From the NCBI RefSeq assembly GCF_029223525.1, contig NZ_JARHTQ010000002.1, forward strand, positions 1-64,000: a DNA stretch of 64,000 bases. Reading direction: 5' to 3'. A model generated the notes under the pieces. It saw only the letters and a program-made list of their open reading frames with translations, made no database searches and was not told where the DNA came from. Positions 19,440-27,950 of the stretch are shown in pieces. This DNA comes from Streptantibioticus ferralitis. GTDB taxonomy: Bacteria; Actinomycetota; Actinomycetes; Streptomycetales; Streptomycetaceae. The position numbers were made by a program, and so were the translations under genes. Each line of letters starts with the position of its first letter. Within the stretch, counting starts at the first letter, position 1.

Positions 19440-19874
19440 GCGTTTCCGCAAGCCGACTTTGCGCATCGAGCCGCCCTGCCCCAGACGACCCGCAAGGAGT
19501 ACCTCGCCGCGAACCTAGAGACCTGGCGCGTCCTGAACGGCGACGCCCTGCCCTTCGACGAGCCCGCCGCCCGCCGCTTCCTCGAAGCCTCCTACAACCG
19601 AACCCGCGACCTCGCCGCCGCTGACCACCACGACGTGGCCGCACGACAGATGACCGACGACCGCCTGGCCCCGCTGTCCTCGATCAAGGCCCCAACCCTG
19701 GTCATCCACGGCACAGAAGACCCACTGCGCCCGCTGCCGCACGGCCAGGCGCTCGCTGAGCAGATCTCGCACGCCCGCCTGAAGGTGATTCCCGGCATGG
19801 GACACTCACTGCTCTCCCCTGGACTGCCCCGACGGATCGGGGAGATCATCCTCGAGCACACGGCGTCACCGTGA
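19440..19874 (+). pseudogene. alpha/beta hydrolase, C-terminal half
   Basis: A frame with no start but a proper end: TRKEYLAANLETWRVLNG, EASYNRTRDLAAADHHD, then LAPLSSIKAPTLVIHGTEDP and PGMGHSLLSPGLPRRI. HGTEDP carries the catalytic acid and PGMGHS the catalytic histidine; the nucleophile elbow half of the enzyme is missing. The join to the integrase remnant at about 19435-19445 marks a deletion or insertion end. The 270 bases that follow contain one more unnamed scrap (ending TLLSGTALTVIDAELL). Confidence 0.8.
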
Positions 19875-20148
19875 GCACCTCAGCGCCTCGCAAGAGCGTG
19901 TTACAAACTCTCAGGGGAGATGAAGCCCCTGGAGCGCACCACCGGTCTTCAAGCTTCAGCTCGAAGCGGCCTGGTACGCACCGAACTGCGCGGTGACCGC
20001 ACGCTGCTGAGCGGGACAGCGCTCACCGTCATCGACGCCGAACTGCTCACTCCGGCGCCGTAAGTCAGCTGGTCCGGCTGACTGGTTACAACAAAACCGT
20101 TCCCGTGGCCCCCGGTGGCGGGCCGGTGGGCAAGGGGAATCCGAGGCG

Positions 20149-20823
20149 TCACCCCTGTCGGCTTGCTCTCTCCAGCCCGTCGAGGATCAGGTCGAGCCCG
20201 AATGCGAACTCGTCGCCGTAGTCGTAGCCGGGGTGCAGCACCTGCTCGGTCACCAGCTCGGCCATGTGCGGGTACTGGTCGGCGGGGGCCTGCGCCAGGA
20301 TGGCCTGCGCCAGCTCCGTGGCCGAGCCGGGAGTGTCGAACGGCAGGCTGCGCTCCTGCAGGGCGAACCCGTAGATGTAGCTGTCGAGGACCGAGTACGC
20401 GTGCGCGGCCAGTGCAACGGAGAAACCCGCCTTGCGAAGGCACCCGAGGACGGCGTCGTGATGGCGCAGCGTCGCCGGACCGGGTGAGCTCCGCGACTCC
20501 ATCAGGCCGATCGCCCATCGGTGGCGGGACAGGATCCGGCGAACCTCGACCGCCCGTTGCCGCATCGCTGTCTTCCAGTCGTCCTGAGGGGATGGCAGGT
20601 CGATCTCGCCGAAGATCAGGTCGACCATGCCGTCGAGGAGATCTTCCTTGTTGGCCACGTGCGTGTAGAGCGACATCGCCTCGACCCCGACCGCCTCGCC
20701 CAGCTTGCGCATGGTGAGCGCCTCGAGCCCGTTCTCGTCGGCCAGGGCGACAGCCGCGTGCAGCACTTTCTGGCGGCTGAGTGGGATGCGGGGCACTCGG
20801 TCGCGCGCGGGCCGCGGGGGCAT
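20149..20823 (-). CDS. TetR/AcrR-family repressor
   Basis: 224 residues. The N-terminal helix-turn-helix is typical: [18 protein letters not shown], then [20 protein letters not shown], and [10 protein letters not shown]. The remainder is a TetR_C-type ligand and dimer domain. It is divergent from the dehydrogenase gene at 20911. The 87 bases between contain two copies of a perfect palindrome, which should be its operators; a simple model is repression of itself and the dehydrogenase until a small hydrophobic or quinone-like ligand binds. Confidence 0.92.
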   Translation of the reverse strand: MPPRPARDRVPRIPLSRQKVLHAAVALADENGLEALTMRKLGEAVGVEAMSLYTHVANKEDLLDGMVDLIFGEIDLPSPQDDWKTAMRQRAVEVRRILSRHRWAIGLMESRSSPGPATLRHHDAVLGCLRKAGFSVALAAHAYSVLDSYIYGFALQERSLPFDTPGSATELAQAILAQAPADQYPHMAELVTEQVLHPGYDYGDEFAFGLDLILDGLERASRQG

Positions 20824-20852
20824 CTGGGTCCTCCTGTCGTCGACCTTGACAA

Positions 20853-20887
20853 CCTTACAGAGTAAGGATCAACCTTACGACGTAAGG
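20853..20887. promoter_or_regulatory. twin palindromic operator for the TetR regulator
   Basis: CCTTACAGAGTAAGG (20853-20867) and CCTTACGACGTAAGG (20873-20887) are two 15-base palindromes of the form CCTTAC-N3-GTAAGG, with centres 20 bases apart, so on the same face of the helix. TTGACA just before the first (20846-20851) could be a -35 element. Confidence 0.85.
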
Positions 20888-20910
20888 ACATCAGACTCTG
20901 GAGCGTCGCA

Positions 20911-21951
20911 ATGCAGCGCAAGCAGTTCGACAGCCCAACCCAGTCGGCGACTCTGGCCGCCGCGGGGACGACGATGAAGTCGATCGTCCAGGACCGGTAC
21001 GGGCCGGCGCCCGAGGACGTACTGCGGCTCGCGGAGATCGACACGCCCACGATTCGGCCAGACGAGGTCCTGGTCAGAGTGCACGCGGCCAGCGTGGACC
21101 GGGGTACATGGCATGTGATGGCCGGCCTGCCCTATCCCATCCGGATGGCAGGGTTCGGTCTGCGCAGACCCAAGAGCTCCAACCCGGGCCGCGCTCTCGC
21201 TGGAACGGTCCACACCGTCGGCGCCGGTGTGACCGGCTTCAAGCCGGGTGACAAGGTGTTCGGCATCGGCAGCGGCTCGTTCGCCGAGTACGCGCACGTG
21301 CGACCCGACAAGCTCTCCCTCAAGCCGGCAAACCTCTCCTTCGGCGAGGCGGCCGCCGTGCCCGTTTCCGGGATCACCGCCCTGCAGGCGGTGCGCGACC
21401 ACGGGCGAGTCCGGGCCGGACAGAAGGTGCTGATCGTCGGCGCATCCGGGGGCGTGGGTACCTTCGCCGTACAGATCGCCAAGGCATACGGAGCCGAAGT
21501 GACTGCCGTGAGCAGTACCTCGAAGCTCGACCTGGTCCGCGCCCTCGGTGCCGACCATGTCATCGACTACACGCGAGCGGACATCGCTGAAGGTCAGGGC
21601 TGCTACGACGTCATCCTCGATATCGGGGGCAACCGCCGACTGTCACATCTCCGCCGGGCCCTGACCCCGACGGGGCGACTCGTCATCGTCGGAGGCGAGA
21701 CCGACGGACGGTGGCTCGGCGGCATCGACCGTCAGCTCCGGGCTCATGCGCTGTCTCCGTTCGTCGGCCAGAACCTCGGCACCTTCGTCGCTTCGGAGAA
21801 CTCCGCAGACCTGACGGCCATCCGCGAGCTCATCGAGTCCGGCAAGGTCACACCCGCGATCGACCGGACCTACCCGCTCATCGAAGTCGCCGCAGCCATC
21901 CGTCACCTGCTGGACGGACGGACCCGCGGCAAGGTCGTGATCACCATCTAG
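20911..21951 (+). CDS. NAD(P)-dependent zinc-free alcohol dehydrogenase / quinone oxidoreductase
   Basis: 346 residues from the ATG at 20911. Family similarity starts at MKSIVQDRYG (ATG 20974), so the first 21 residues may be untranslated. GroES-like half: PDEVLVRVHAASVDRGTWH, then RALAGTVHTVGAGVTGFKPGD. Rossmann loop: VLIVGASGGVGTFAVQIAKA near residue 180. The C-terminus closes with PLIEVAAAIRHLLDGRTRGK. It is divergent from, and probably regulated by, the TetR gene. Substrate unknown. Confidence 0.88.
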   Translation: MQRKQFDSPTQSATLAAAGTTMKSIVQDRYGPAPEDVLRLAEIDTPTIRPDEVLVRVHAASVDRGTWHVMAGLPYPIRMAGFGLRRPKSSNPGRALAGTVHTVGAGVTGFKPGDKVFGIGSGSFAEYAHVRPDKLSLKPANLSFGEAAAVPVSGITALQAVRDHGRVRAGQKVLIVGASGGVGTFAVQIAKAYGAEVTAVSSTSKLDLVRALGADHVIDYTRADIAEGQGCYDVILDIGGNRRLSHLRRALTPTGRLVIVGGETDGRWLGGIDRQLRAHALSPFVGQNLGTFVASENSADLTAIRELIESGKVTPAIDRTYPLIEVAAAIRHLLDGRTRGKVVITI

Positions 21952-22089
21952 CTTGATCTTTAACCTCGAGTCTCGAACGATGCGTCGAACTTGATCACTC
22001 GCGTGGGTAACTGCCGTACACCCAGGCGGCCTTCGTCTGACCATGTGCTCCGACCAAGGAACGCACATCACCAGCACGAAGACCGTGGG

Positions 22090-22767
22090 ATGAGTCTGCA
22101 GCCCACCGAGGTGGCACCTTCGCGTGCGCCCGTCCGGCGGCGGTCCACGATCGCCGCGGGGGTCGTCGCCGTCGGCATCGTCGGCATGGCGGGCGCCGTG
22201 GCCGCCGCAGTCATGGCATCCGGGCACGACGGCCAGAAGGGCACAACCGATTCCCCCGCCTCCCAACGGCCCACCTCGGAGTCGACCGCGCCCGCCACAC
22301 CGTCGCCAACGAACGGAATCGACACCGGCGCCTGGTACGCGATCACCAACACCAACAGCGGCCAGTGCGTCGACGCCACCAACGCGGGCACCAGCAACGG
22401 CACCACCGTTCAGCAGTGGTCCTGCGGCAACGCCCAGGCCAACCAGGCGTGGAAGTTCATCCCTACCAGCGACGGCTACCACGCGGTCATCAACCGCAAC
22501 GCACCCTCGCTCGCCTTGGACGTCGCCGGTGGGCCGAGCGCGACCGCGAACGGCACACCGATTCAACTCCGGACCTACGGTGGCGTCATCAACCAGCTGT
22601 GGAAGCCGGTGCCGCTCGGAGATGGGAAGTGCGAGTTCATCGCCAAGAACAGTGGCTCGTGTCCGGACGTGACCAACCAGTCCACATCCAATGGCACGCA
22701 ACTCCAACAGTGGCAGTGCACAACCAACGACGGCGCCCAGACCTTCACGCTCAACCAGCGGTTCTGA
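22090..22767 (+). CDS. membrane-anchored ricin-type beta-trefoil lectin
   Basis: 225 residues. A cytoplasmic basic start (RAPVRRRST) precedes one membrane helix (residues about 19-40), then a Ser/Thr/Pro stalk, then a RicinB-like carbohydrate-binding domain from about residue 77. The beta-trefoil hallmarks are visible: SGQCVDATNAGTSNGTTVQQ, WSCGNAQANQAW and, in a later unit, NQSTSNGTQLQQWQC. The QxW motifs appear as QAW, QLW and QQW. It probably binds wall or external polysaccharide. It stands alone. The ATG at 22090 was chosen over an upstream frame with no features. Confidence 0.8.
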   Translation: MSLQPTEVAPSRAPVRRRSTIAAGVVAVGIVGMAGAVAAAVMASGHDGQKGTTDSPASQRPTSESTAPATPSPTNGIDTGAWYAITNTNSGQCVDATNAGTSNGTTVQQWSCGNAQANQAWKFIPTSDGYHAVINRNAPSLALDVAGGPSATANGTPIQLRTYGGVINQLWKPVPLGDGKCEFIAKNSGSCPDVTNQSTSNGTQLQQWQCTTNDGAQTFTLNQRF

Positions 22768-22814
22768 TCGCGTCCTTGGGCAGCGGTCCGCGTACCGCTG
22801 CCCATAGTGCGAGG

Positions 22815-24185
22815 TCAGCCGGAGCCCGTGTACTTCGTGCTGATCCGCTCCGCGAGTTCCTGGCTTTGCTGTAACGCGTCGTCGACGCTCATCCTTCCGG
22901 CGATTGCCGCGCTGATCCGTTGGGAAACCTCGTCACCCAGGCCGGAGAACTCCGGTATGTCGACGAATTGAACCCCGGTGGTCGGCCGCGGCTGAATGCC
23001 GGCGAAGTCGGGATTCACCGTGTTGATGGCGTTCAGGGTGGCGTTCGCGAATGCCGCGGCCACTTGGGCGTACTGAGAATTCCGATACGTGGAACCGCGT
23101 TTTCCTGCGGGGACCCTGGACCAACCCAGTGTGTTGCCAACGAGGTTCTCGTAGCCCTTGCTGGAGGCCCATGAGATGAACTTCCATGCGTCGTCCCGGC
23201 GTTGACTCGCCTTCTCCACGGCCCAGGCCCAGGTGTAGATCCATCCCGAGTCGGTCGTGTCCTCGACCGGAGCGGGTGCGTAGCCGATGTCTCCCTTGAC
23301 TGGGGAATCCGACTGCTCCAGCGTTCCCGCGGCCGCGGTGGAGTCGTACCACATGGCCGTTCTGCCATGCTCCATGTCGTTCAGGCACTCGGAGTAGCCG
23401 GCCTGCGCGGCTTTGGCTTCGCCATGCTGGCGGACCAGGTCGACATAGAAGCGCGTTGCCTGTTTGAACGGGTCGCTGGTCAGCTCCGCATTCCAGTCCG
23501 CGGCGAACCAGGTGCCGCCAAAGGTGTTCACCACCGTCGTCAACGGTGCGATCACCTCGCCCCAACCCGGCTGCCCGCGCAGACAGATGCCCTTCATGCC
23601 AGGCGCCGCGCCGTCCAACCGGGCCGCCATGCTGGCGACTTGGGCCCATGTCGGATGGGCCGGCATCGCAAGGTTCTTGGCGGCCAGGAGGTCCTTGCGG
23701 TACATCAGGAAGGACGACTCACCGTAGAAGGGTTCCGCGTAGACCTGGCGGGAAACGGTCAGGGACTCTTCCATGGGCGCGAGGATGTCGTTCTGGTCGA
23801 AGGACCTGTCATCCGCGGCGTAGCCGGTGAGTGGAGCGAGCCAACCCGCCTTGGCGTAGATGGGTACTTCGTAGTTGCTGAGGGAGGCAACGTCGTAACG
23901 GCCGGACTGGCGGGAGAAGTCCTTGTTGCCTTCGTCTCGTAAGTGATCCTCGGGCAGCACCGTGAAGTTGACTTTGATACCGGTGGCCTTGGTGAAGTAG
24001 GTCGCGGTCAGTCTCTCCAGGTCGAGCATCTGCGGGTTGTCGACCATCAGGACGTTGACGGTGTGGGGAGGCCGGTGGCTGCGGTCGCCCTGCGCCCCAC
24101 TGCACGCGGTGCTCGACAGGATGGTCGCGCATGCGACGGCAGTCGCGCTGACGGACATATGGTGGCCGGACGGACTGAACGACAT
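22815..24185 (-). CDS. orphan ABC-transporter solute-binding lipoprotein (sugar/polyol type)
   Basis: 456 residues. The ATG at 24185 follows AGGAGACGAACA. The signal peptide ends SSTAC (Cys28), giving a lipoprotein. The mature part is a family-1 extracellular solute-binding protein: VNVLMVDNPQMLDLERLT, FTVLPEDHLRDEGNKDFSRQ, YDVASLSNYEVPIYAKAGWL and a conserved GWIYTWAWAV. By family this resembles polyol or sugar binding proteins (SmoE-like). No permease or ATPase genes are nearby, so it must use a distant transporter or be a relic of a lost operon. Confidence 0.85.
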   Translation of the reverse strand: MSFSPSGHHMSVSATAVACATILSSTACSGAQGDRSHRPPHTVNVLMVDNPQMLDLERLTATYFTKATGIKVNFTVLPEDHLRDEGNKDFSRQSGRYDVASLSNYEVPIYAKAGWLAPLTGYAADDRSFDQNDILAPMEESLTVSRQVYAEPFYGESSFLMYRKDLLAAKNLAMPAHPTWAQVASMAARLDGAAPGMKGICLRGQPGWGEVIAPLTTVVNTFGGTWFAADWNAELTSDPFKQATRFYVDLVRQHGEAKAAQAGYSECLNDMEHGRTAMWYDSTAAAGTLEQSDSPVKGDIGYAPAPVEDTTDSGWIYTWAWAVEKASQRRDDAWKFISWASSKGYENLVGNTLGWSRVPAGKRGSTYRNSQYAQVAAAFANATLNAINTVNPDFAGIQPRPTTGVQFVDIPEFSGLGDEVSQRISAAIAGRMSVDDALQQSQELAERISTKYTGSG

Positions 24186-24358
24186 TGTTCGTCTCCTGTG
24201 GGATGAGTGAACTGGCACGTTGCGGCCCTGCCGTGACGGGGAATACCCGCGCGCCGACCGGCTACGCCCAACCGCGGCCAGCTGAGCCACCGCAGGGGCG
24301 AGCGCCGACGTCTGCCATGCCCCAGCACCACCACAACCAGGGCCACTGCGACGAGGAG

Positions 24359-24462
24359 CGGTTCGCCACGGTGATGCTTCTCGATGACGAGGACATCGCC
24401 CGCAGAGGCATGACGCTGACGCTCGCGGCGTCCCAGAACATCCGAGTCGTGGCCGAATCCCG
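24359..24462 (+). pseudogene. response-regulator receiver domain, N-terminal scrap
   Basis: RFATVMLLDDEDIARRGMTL then TLAASQNIRVVAES matches the first beta strand, acidic pocket (DDE) and first helix of a NarL-type receiver. The similarity ends before the phosphorylated aspartate. There is no continuation in another frame. Confidence 0.65.
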
Positions 24463-24830
24463 CGCGAGCCGGGCACCGCTGGTGCCGCAATCCGGGCGCC
24501 TCGCCCGAACTCACCCAGTCCGTCGCTGTGGAGGCGGTTCCGGTACCGGTGGACAAAGCGATGTGGTCACGCCGTATCACCGTGCAGACCTCCGAGAATC
24601 CAGGGTGGTGCGGCCCTGACAGGGGCACCTTCGACAGACCGCCCCGTGCCACGTTCCCCGCTATGGGGTTGACGAGGGACGGGGCGGCCTGCGCCGGTCT
24701 GCCCGCCCCAATCGGGCAGACCCTCACCGTCCCTCTGAGGGGGGAGAGACGGAGCTGTGCGGTCGGCCGTCCGCGCAGCGGGGCCGACGGTTGAGCAAGG
24801 TTCGGCGACGGGCTGTTGTCCTGTCTCCCG
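24463..24830. other. no gene seen
   Basis: About 370 bases between the receiver scrap and the next gene. I see no coding frame I can support. An inverted repeat around 24693-24720 (GGTCTGCCCGCCCCAATCGGGCAGACC-like) could be a terminator for the minus-strand hypothetical gene's neighbours or a relic. Confidence 0.4.
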
Positions 24831-25223
24831 TCACGGATTGCGACGCAATGCGCTCGCGTCCTTGACGGCGGCCCGTAAGTTCCCTACGTCGGTGATGAGT
24901 TGACGGTCAGCGGGGGAGAACAGCCAGTGCGGTCCTGGCCGTCTGACACGGTGCGTCGACGGCACGACCAAGTGATGCGTCACACCGAGTGGACGGGTTT
25001 CGGGGACATCCCACGCGGTGGCCGCACCCTTGCTCACGAACCAATAGAGGGCGGACCCGCACGGGTCCTCGATGACGGCGCCGCTGTGTCTCCCGAGAAT
25101 TCTCAGCACGTCCATGCCGATGGTGCGCGGCACGCGGATGGCGTCCCAGTCGACTCCGGCGGGCACCAACCGGCAGTCGGCCACGGTAGGCAGGGTCAAC
25201 GATCTGGATCTGTGACAGTGCAT
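24831..25223 (-). CDS. conserved small protein of unknown function
   Basis: 130 residues. Segments such as RLVPAGVDWDAIRVPRTIGM, GAVIEDPCGSALYWFVSKG and TRPLGVTHHLVVPS look like a protein family I have the impression is common in streptomycetes, but for which I know no function. No signal peptide or membrane helix. The ATG at 25223 is plausible. Cytoplasmic by appearance. Confidence 0.6.
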   Translation of the reverse strand: MHCHRSRSLTLPTVADCRLVPAGVDWDAIRVPRTIGMDVLRILGRHSGAVIEDPCGSALYWFVSKGAATAWDVPETRPLGVTHHLVVPSTHRVRRPGPHWLFSPADRQLITDVGNLRAAVKDASALRRNP

Positions 25224-25563
25224 GCGGCTCGGACTCCTCGTCGTCGTCCTCGGTGGACTCGTTCGACACGTCGAGCAGGCGTCTTGTCACAGCGTGAACG
25301 CTCGCGGGATCCGGCACAGCCTCAATGGGGGTGGCTTTCCGGGCAGTCGGCCCGCACGAAGGGGCTCCCGGGCGGTCGGCTGCCCCGTCACGAGGCCGGC
25401 ACGACCTCGGTCACCCGATCGTGCGCACCAAGCCGTCCCAGGCGCCGCGCCGATAGCCATTCGCAACGCCGTCCGGCGCGCGGATTCTGTGGTGAGCGAG
25501 CTGCCCACGTGCTCAACGGCAGCGAGCACCAGGCACATCACAGCACATCTCTGAGAGGATCCC
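25224..25563. other. upstream region of the choice-of-anchor gene, no gene seen
   Basis: 340 bases. A minus-strand open frame here contains an acidic run (ESTEDDDEESE), but it shows no family similarity. Promoters for both flanking divergent genes should lie here; GAGAGGATCCC directly precedes the ATG at 25564 as a ribosome binding site. Confidence 0.4.
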
Positions 25564-26223
25564 ATGTTGGCCTCACGCACCTACGTCACCGCCGTCACCG
25601 CGGCTGTCCTGCTCACCGGGACCACCGGCACGGCGCTGGCCGCCCCGGCGCACGGCGGTGGCCGGGCGAGCCACCTTGCCGCCGCTCCCAGCGCTGCCGC
25701 CCCCTTCAGCGACGGCAGCTTCGAGAACCCCAGGCTGGCACCGAACTCGATGCGGACCTTCACGACGGGGCAGTCCATAGGCCCGTGGAAGGTCACCCAG
25801 GCGACGGTCGATCTGGTCGACGGGCACTGGCAGGCGGCTGACGGACAGCAGACCGTGGACCTCAACGGCACCGAGCAGGACCTCCCCAACACCCACCCGG
25901 GGGCCGTGTCGCAGACCTTCGCCACGACCCCGGGGGCCACGTACACGGTGACGTACGCGCTCGCCGGAAACCACGAACGAGGACCGGCCGTGAAAACGGG
26001 CAAGGTCCTCGTCGACGGGCAGGACTTCCAGGACTTCTCCTTCGACACCACCGGAAAGTCCGCCACGGACATGGGCTGGGTGAAGCGGCAGGTGACCTTC
26101 GAGGCCACCGGCAGTTCGACGACCCTGACGTTCGCCAGTACCACCGCCCACACCCCGAGCGGACCGGTCATCGACGACGTCACGGTCCACCGCTGCAAGC
26201 CCTCGTGCTGCTGCTGCGGCTGA
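25564..26223 (+). CDS. secreted choice-of-anchor-C (DUF642-like) protein
   Basis: 219 residues. A signal peptide ends near TGTALAAP (about residue 27). From about residue 50 comes one choice-of-anchor-C / DUF642-like domain: FSDGSFENPRL, SIGPWKVTQATVDLV, QAADGQQTVDLNG and FSFDTTGKSATDMGW. Such galactose-binding-like beta-sandwiches occur in plants and bacteria and bind carbohydrate. The end, CKPSCCCCG, has five clustered cysteines and no membrane helix, so it is probably released or disulfide/metal-linked. Its domain is strikingly like the one fused to the sigma factor at 29286-31022. Confidence 0.85.
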   Translation: MLASRTYVTAVTAAVLLTGTTGTALAAPAHGGGRASHLAAAPSAAAPFSDGSFENPRLAPNSMRTFTTGQSIGPWKVTQATVDLVDGHWQAADGQQTVDLNGTEQDLPNTHPGAVSQTFATTPGATYTVTYALAGNHERGPAVKTGKVLVDGQDFQDFSFDTTGKSATDMGWVKRQVTFEATGSSTTLTFASTTAHTPSGPVIDDVTVHRCKPSCCCCG

Positions 26224-26276
26224 TGACGGCCAACGTGGCCGCTGCCTGACACCACCCCTTGCTCAGGCTCTCGACG

Positions 26277-26312
26277 TTGACAGTGGCCCGCCCGAGCGCG
26301 GGCCACTGTCAA
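26277..26312. terminator. strong hairpin terminator
   Basis: TTGACAGTGGCCCGC (26277-26291) and GCGGGCCACTGTCAA (26298-26312) are perfectly complementary over 15 bases with a 6-base loop. It lies 54 bases after the choice-of-anchor gene and separates it from the symporter gene. Confidence 0.9.
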
Positions 26313-26358
26313 CGCAGTCGGCGGGGCTCGTCCAGCTCCACCGTCAACGGAGAAACAG

Positions 26359-27885
26359 ATGGAACTACAGACCGCACCGGTATTGATCACTTTCGGGCTG
26401 TTCATGTTCGTGATGATCGGGATCGGTGTCCATCAGGAGACCGAGACTTTCGCCGACTTCGCCCTGGGCGGCCGTCGGCTCAACCCAGTGGTGGCGGCCC
26501 TGTCCGCGGAAGCAAGTGACATGTCCGGCTGGCTGTTCCTGGGCCTGCCCGGAGCCGTGTACGCCGGGGGGATCGGCGCTACCTGGATCGCGGTCGGCCT
26601 TGCCATCGGAACGTACCTGAACTGGCGGCTGGTCGCCCCCCGTCTGCGCACCTACACGGAACTGGCGAACAACGCGGTGACGCTCTCCGCGTACCTGGAA
26701 GAACGCTTCGAAGACCACGGAAGGACGTTGCGCACCATCTCGGCAACGGTCACCGTCGTGTTCTTCACCGTCTACGTGGCGAGCGGCTTCGTCGCCGGCG
26801 GCCTGCTGCTCAACCAGATATTCGACGTGGGATTCGGGTTCGGGGTCACCGTCTTCGCCGTCGTGATGGTCACCTACTCCGTGCTGGGCGGCTTTCGCGC
26901 CGTGAGCGCATCGCATCTGCTACAGGGCACGTTGATGCTTCTCGGGGCGTTCGCCGCTCCCGTGATCGGTGTCTGGCGGCTCGGGGGCCCGGGCGCGCTG
27001 CACCGCTCGCTGGCCCACGGGTCTCCGGCACTGCTCGACCTGGGGGCGCAGGCCAGCTTCGCCAACGGCCAATGGGATGCCGGCAAGCCGCTCGACGCCA
27101 CCGCGGTGATCTCCATGCTCGCCTGGGGGCTCGGCTACTTCGGACAGCCGCACATCCTGGCCCGCTTCATGGCCATCCAGAACCCACGCGACATTCCCAA
27201 AGCCCGGCGCATCAGCGCGGGTTGGGTGGTCCTCGCGCTGGCCGGCACCAGCCTGGCGGGACTCCTGGGCACCGTCCTGATCCACCAGCCGCTCACCGAT
27301 CCCGAGACGGTGTTCATCGCGCTGTCCACGCAGTTGGCCAACCCTTGGCTGGCGGGTGTCCTGCTGGTGGCCGTGCTCGCCGCGATCAAGTCCACCGCCG
27401 ACAGCCAGTTGCTGGTCACGGCGACATCCATCACCGAGGACTTCTTCCACGCATACGTACACCGACGCGCATCGGACGCGGCGTTGTTGTGGGTGGCACG
27501 TGCGGGCGTGATCGGGGTTGCGGCGGTCGCCTACCTGATCGCGTTGAGCGGCGGCGCCGTGTTGGACATCGTCTCCTATGCCTGGGCGGGTTTCGGCGCC
27601 GCCTTCGGGCCGGTGCTCCTGCTGTCGCTGTACTGGCCCCGGATGACGAAGGCCGGAGCGACAGCGGGCATCGTGACGGGTGCGCTCACCGTGCTCCTGT
27701 GGGGCCAGATCGATCCGCTCCTCGGCCCGTTCCGGACCGGTGTGTACGCGATGGTGCCGGGGGTGGTCGCCGCCACTGCCGCCGCGTTGTGCTTCGGCGC
27801 CTTCGCCGGCCGCCCTCCGCAGCAGCGGTATTGGGGCGACATGGGGCATTCAGTGGCGAAGCACCGCAGGCGCGACCATGCCTGA
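26359..27885 (+). CDS. putP: sodium:solute symporter, PutP (proline) type
   Basis: 508 residues, about 13 membrane helices. Family landmarks: FADFALGGRRLNPVVAALSA, ASDMSGWLFLGLPGAVYAGG (the Na+/proline site), YLEERFED and LAAIKSTADSQLLVTATSIT. This is the PutP branch of the SSS family, importing L-proline with Na+. GGAGAAACAG precedes the ATG. It shares direction with the SARP-like gene downstream (65 bases later). The proline assignment is by family only. Confidence 0.9.
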   Translation: MELQTAPVLITFGLFMFVMIGIGVHQETETFADFALGGRRLNPVVAALSAEASDMSGWLFLGLPGAVYAGGIGATWIAVGLAIGTYLNWRLVAPRLRTYTELANNAVTLSAYLEERFEDHGRTLRTISATVTVVFFTVYVASGFVAGGLLLNQIFDVGFGFGVTVFAVVMVTYSVLGGFRAVSASHLLQGTLMLLGAFAAPVIGVWRLGGPGALHRSLAHGSPALLDLGAQASFANGQWDAGKPLDATAVISMLAWGLGYFGQPHILARFMAIQNPRDIPKARRISAGWVVLALAGTSLAGLLGTVLIHQPLTDPETVFIALSTQLANPWLAGVLLVAVLAAIKSTADSQLLVTATSITEDFFHAYVHRRASDAALLWVARAGVIGVAAVAYLIALSGGAVLDIVSYAWAGFGAAFGPVLLLSLYWPRMTKAGATAGIVTGALTVLLWGQIDPLLGPFRTGVYAMVPGVVAATAAALCFGAFAGRPPQQRYWGDMGHSVAKHRRRDHA

Positions 27886-27950
27886 GTAGCCGTCAGAAGA
27901 TTCTTGTACTTCTTCCGTCATAGTCCGGCACCGGATCCCACTGTGTAGAC

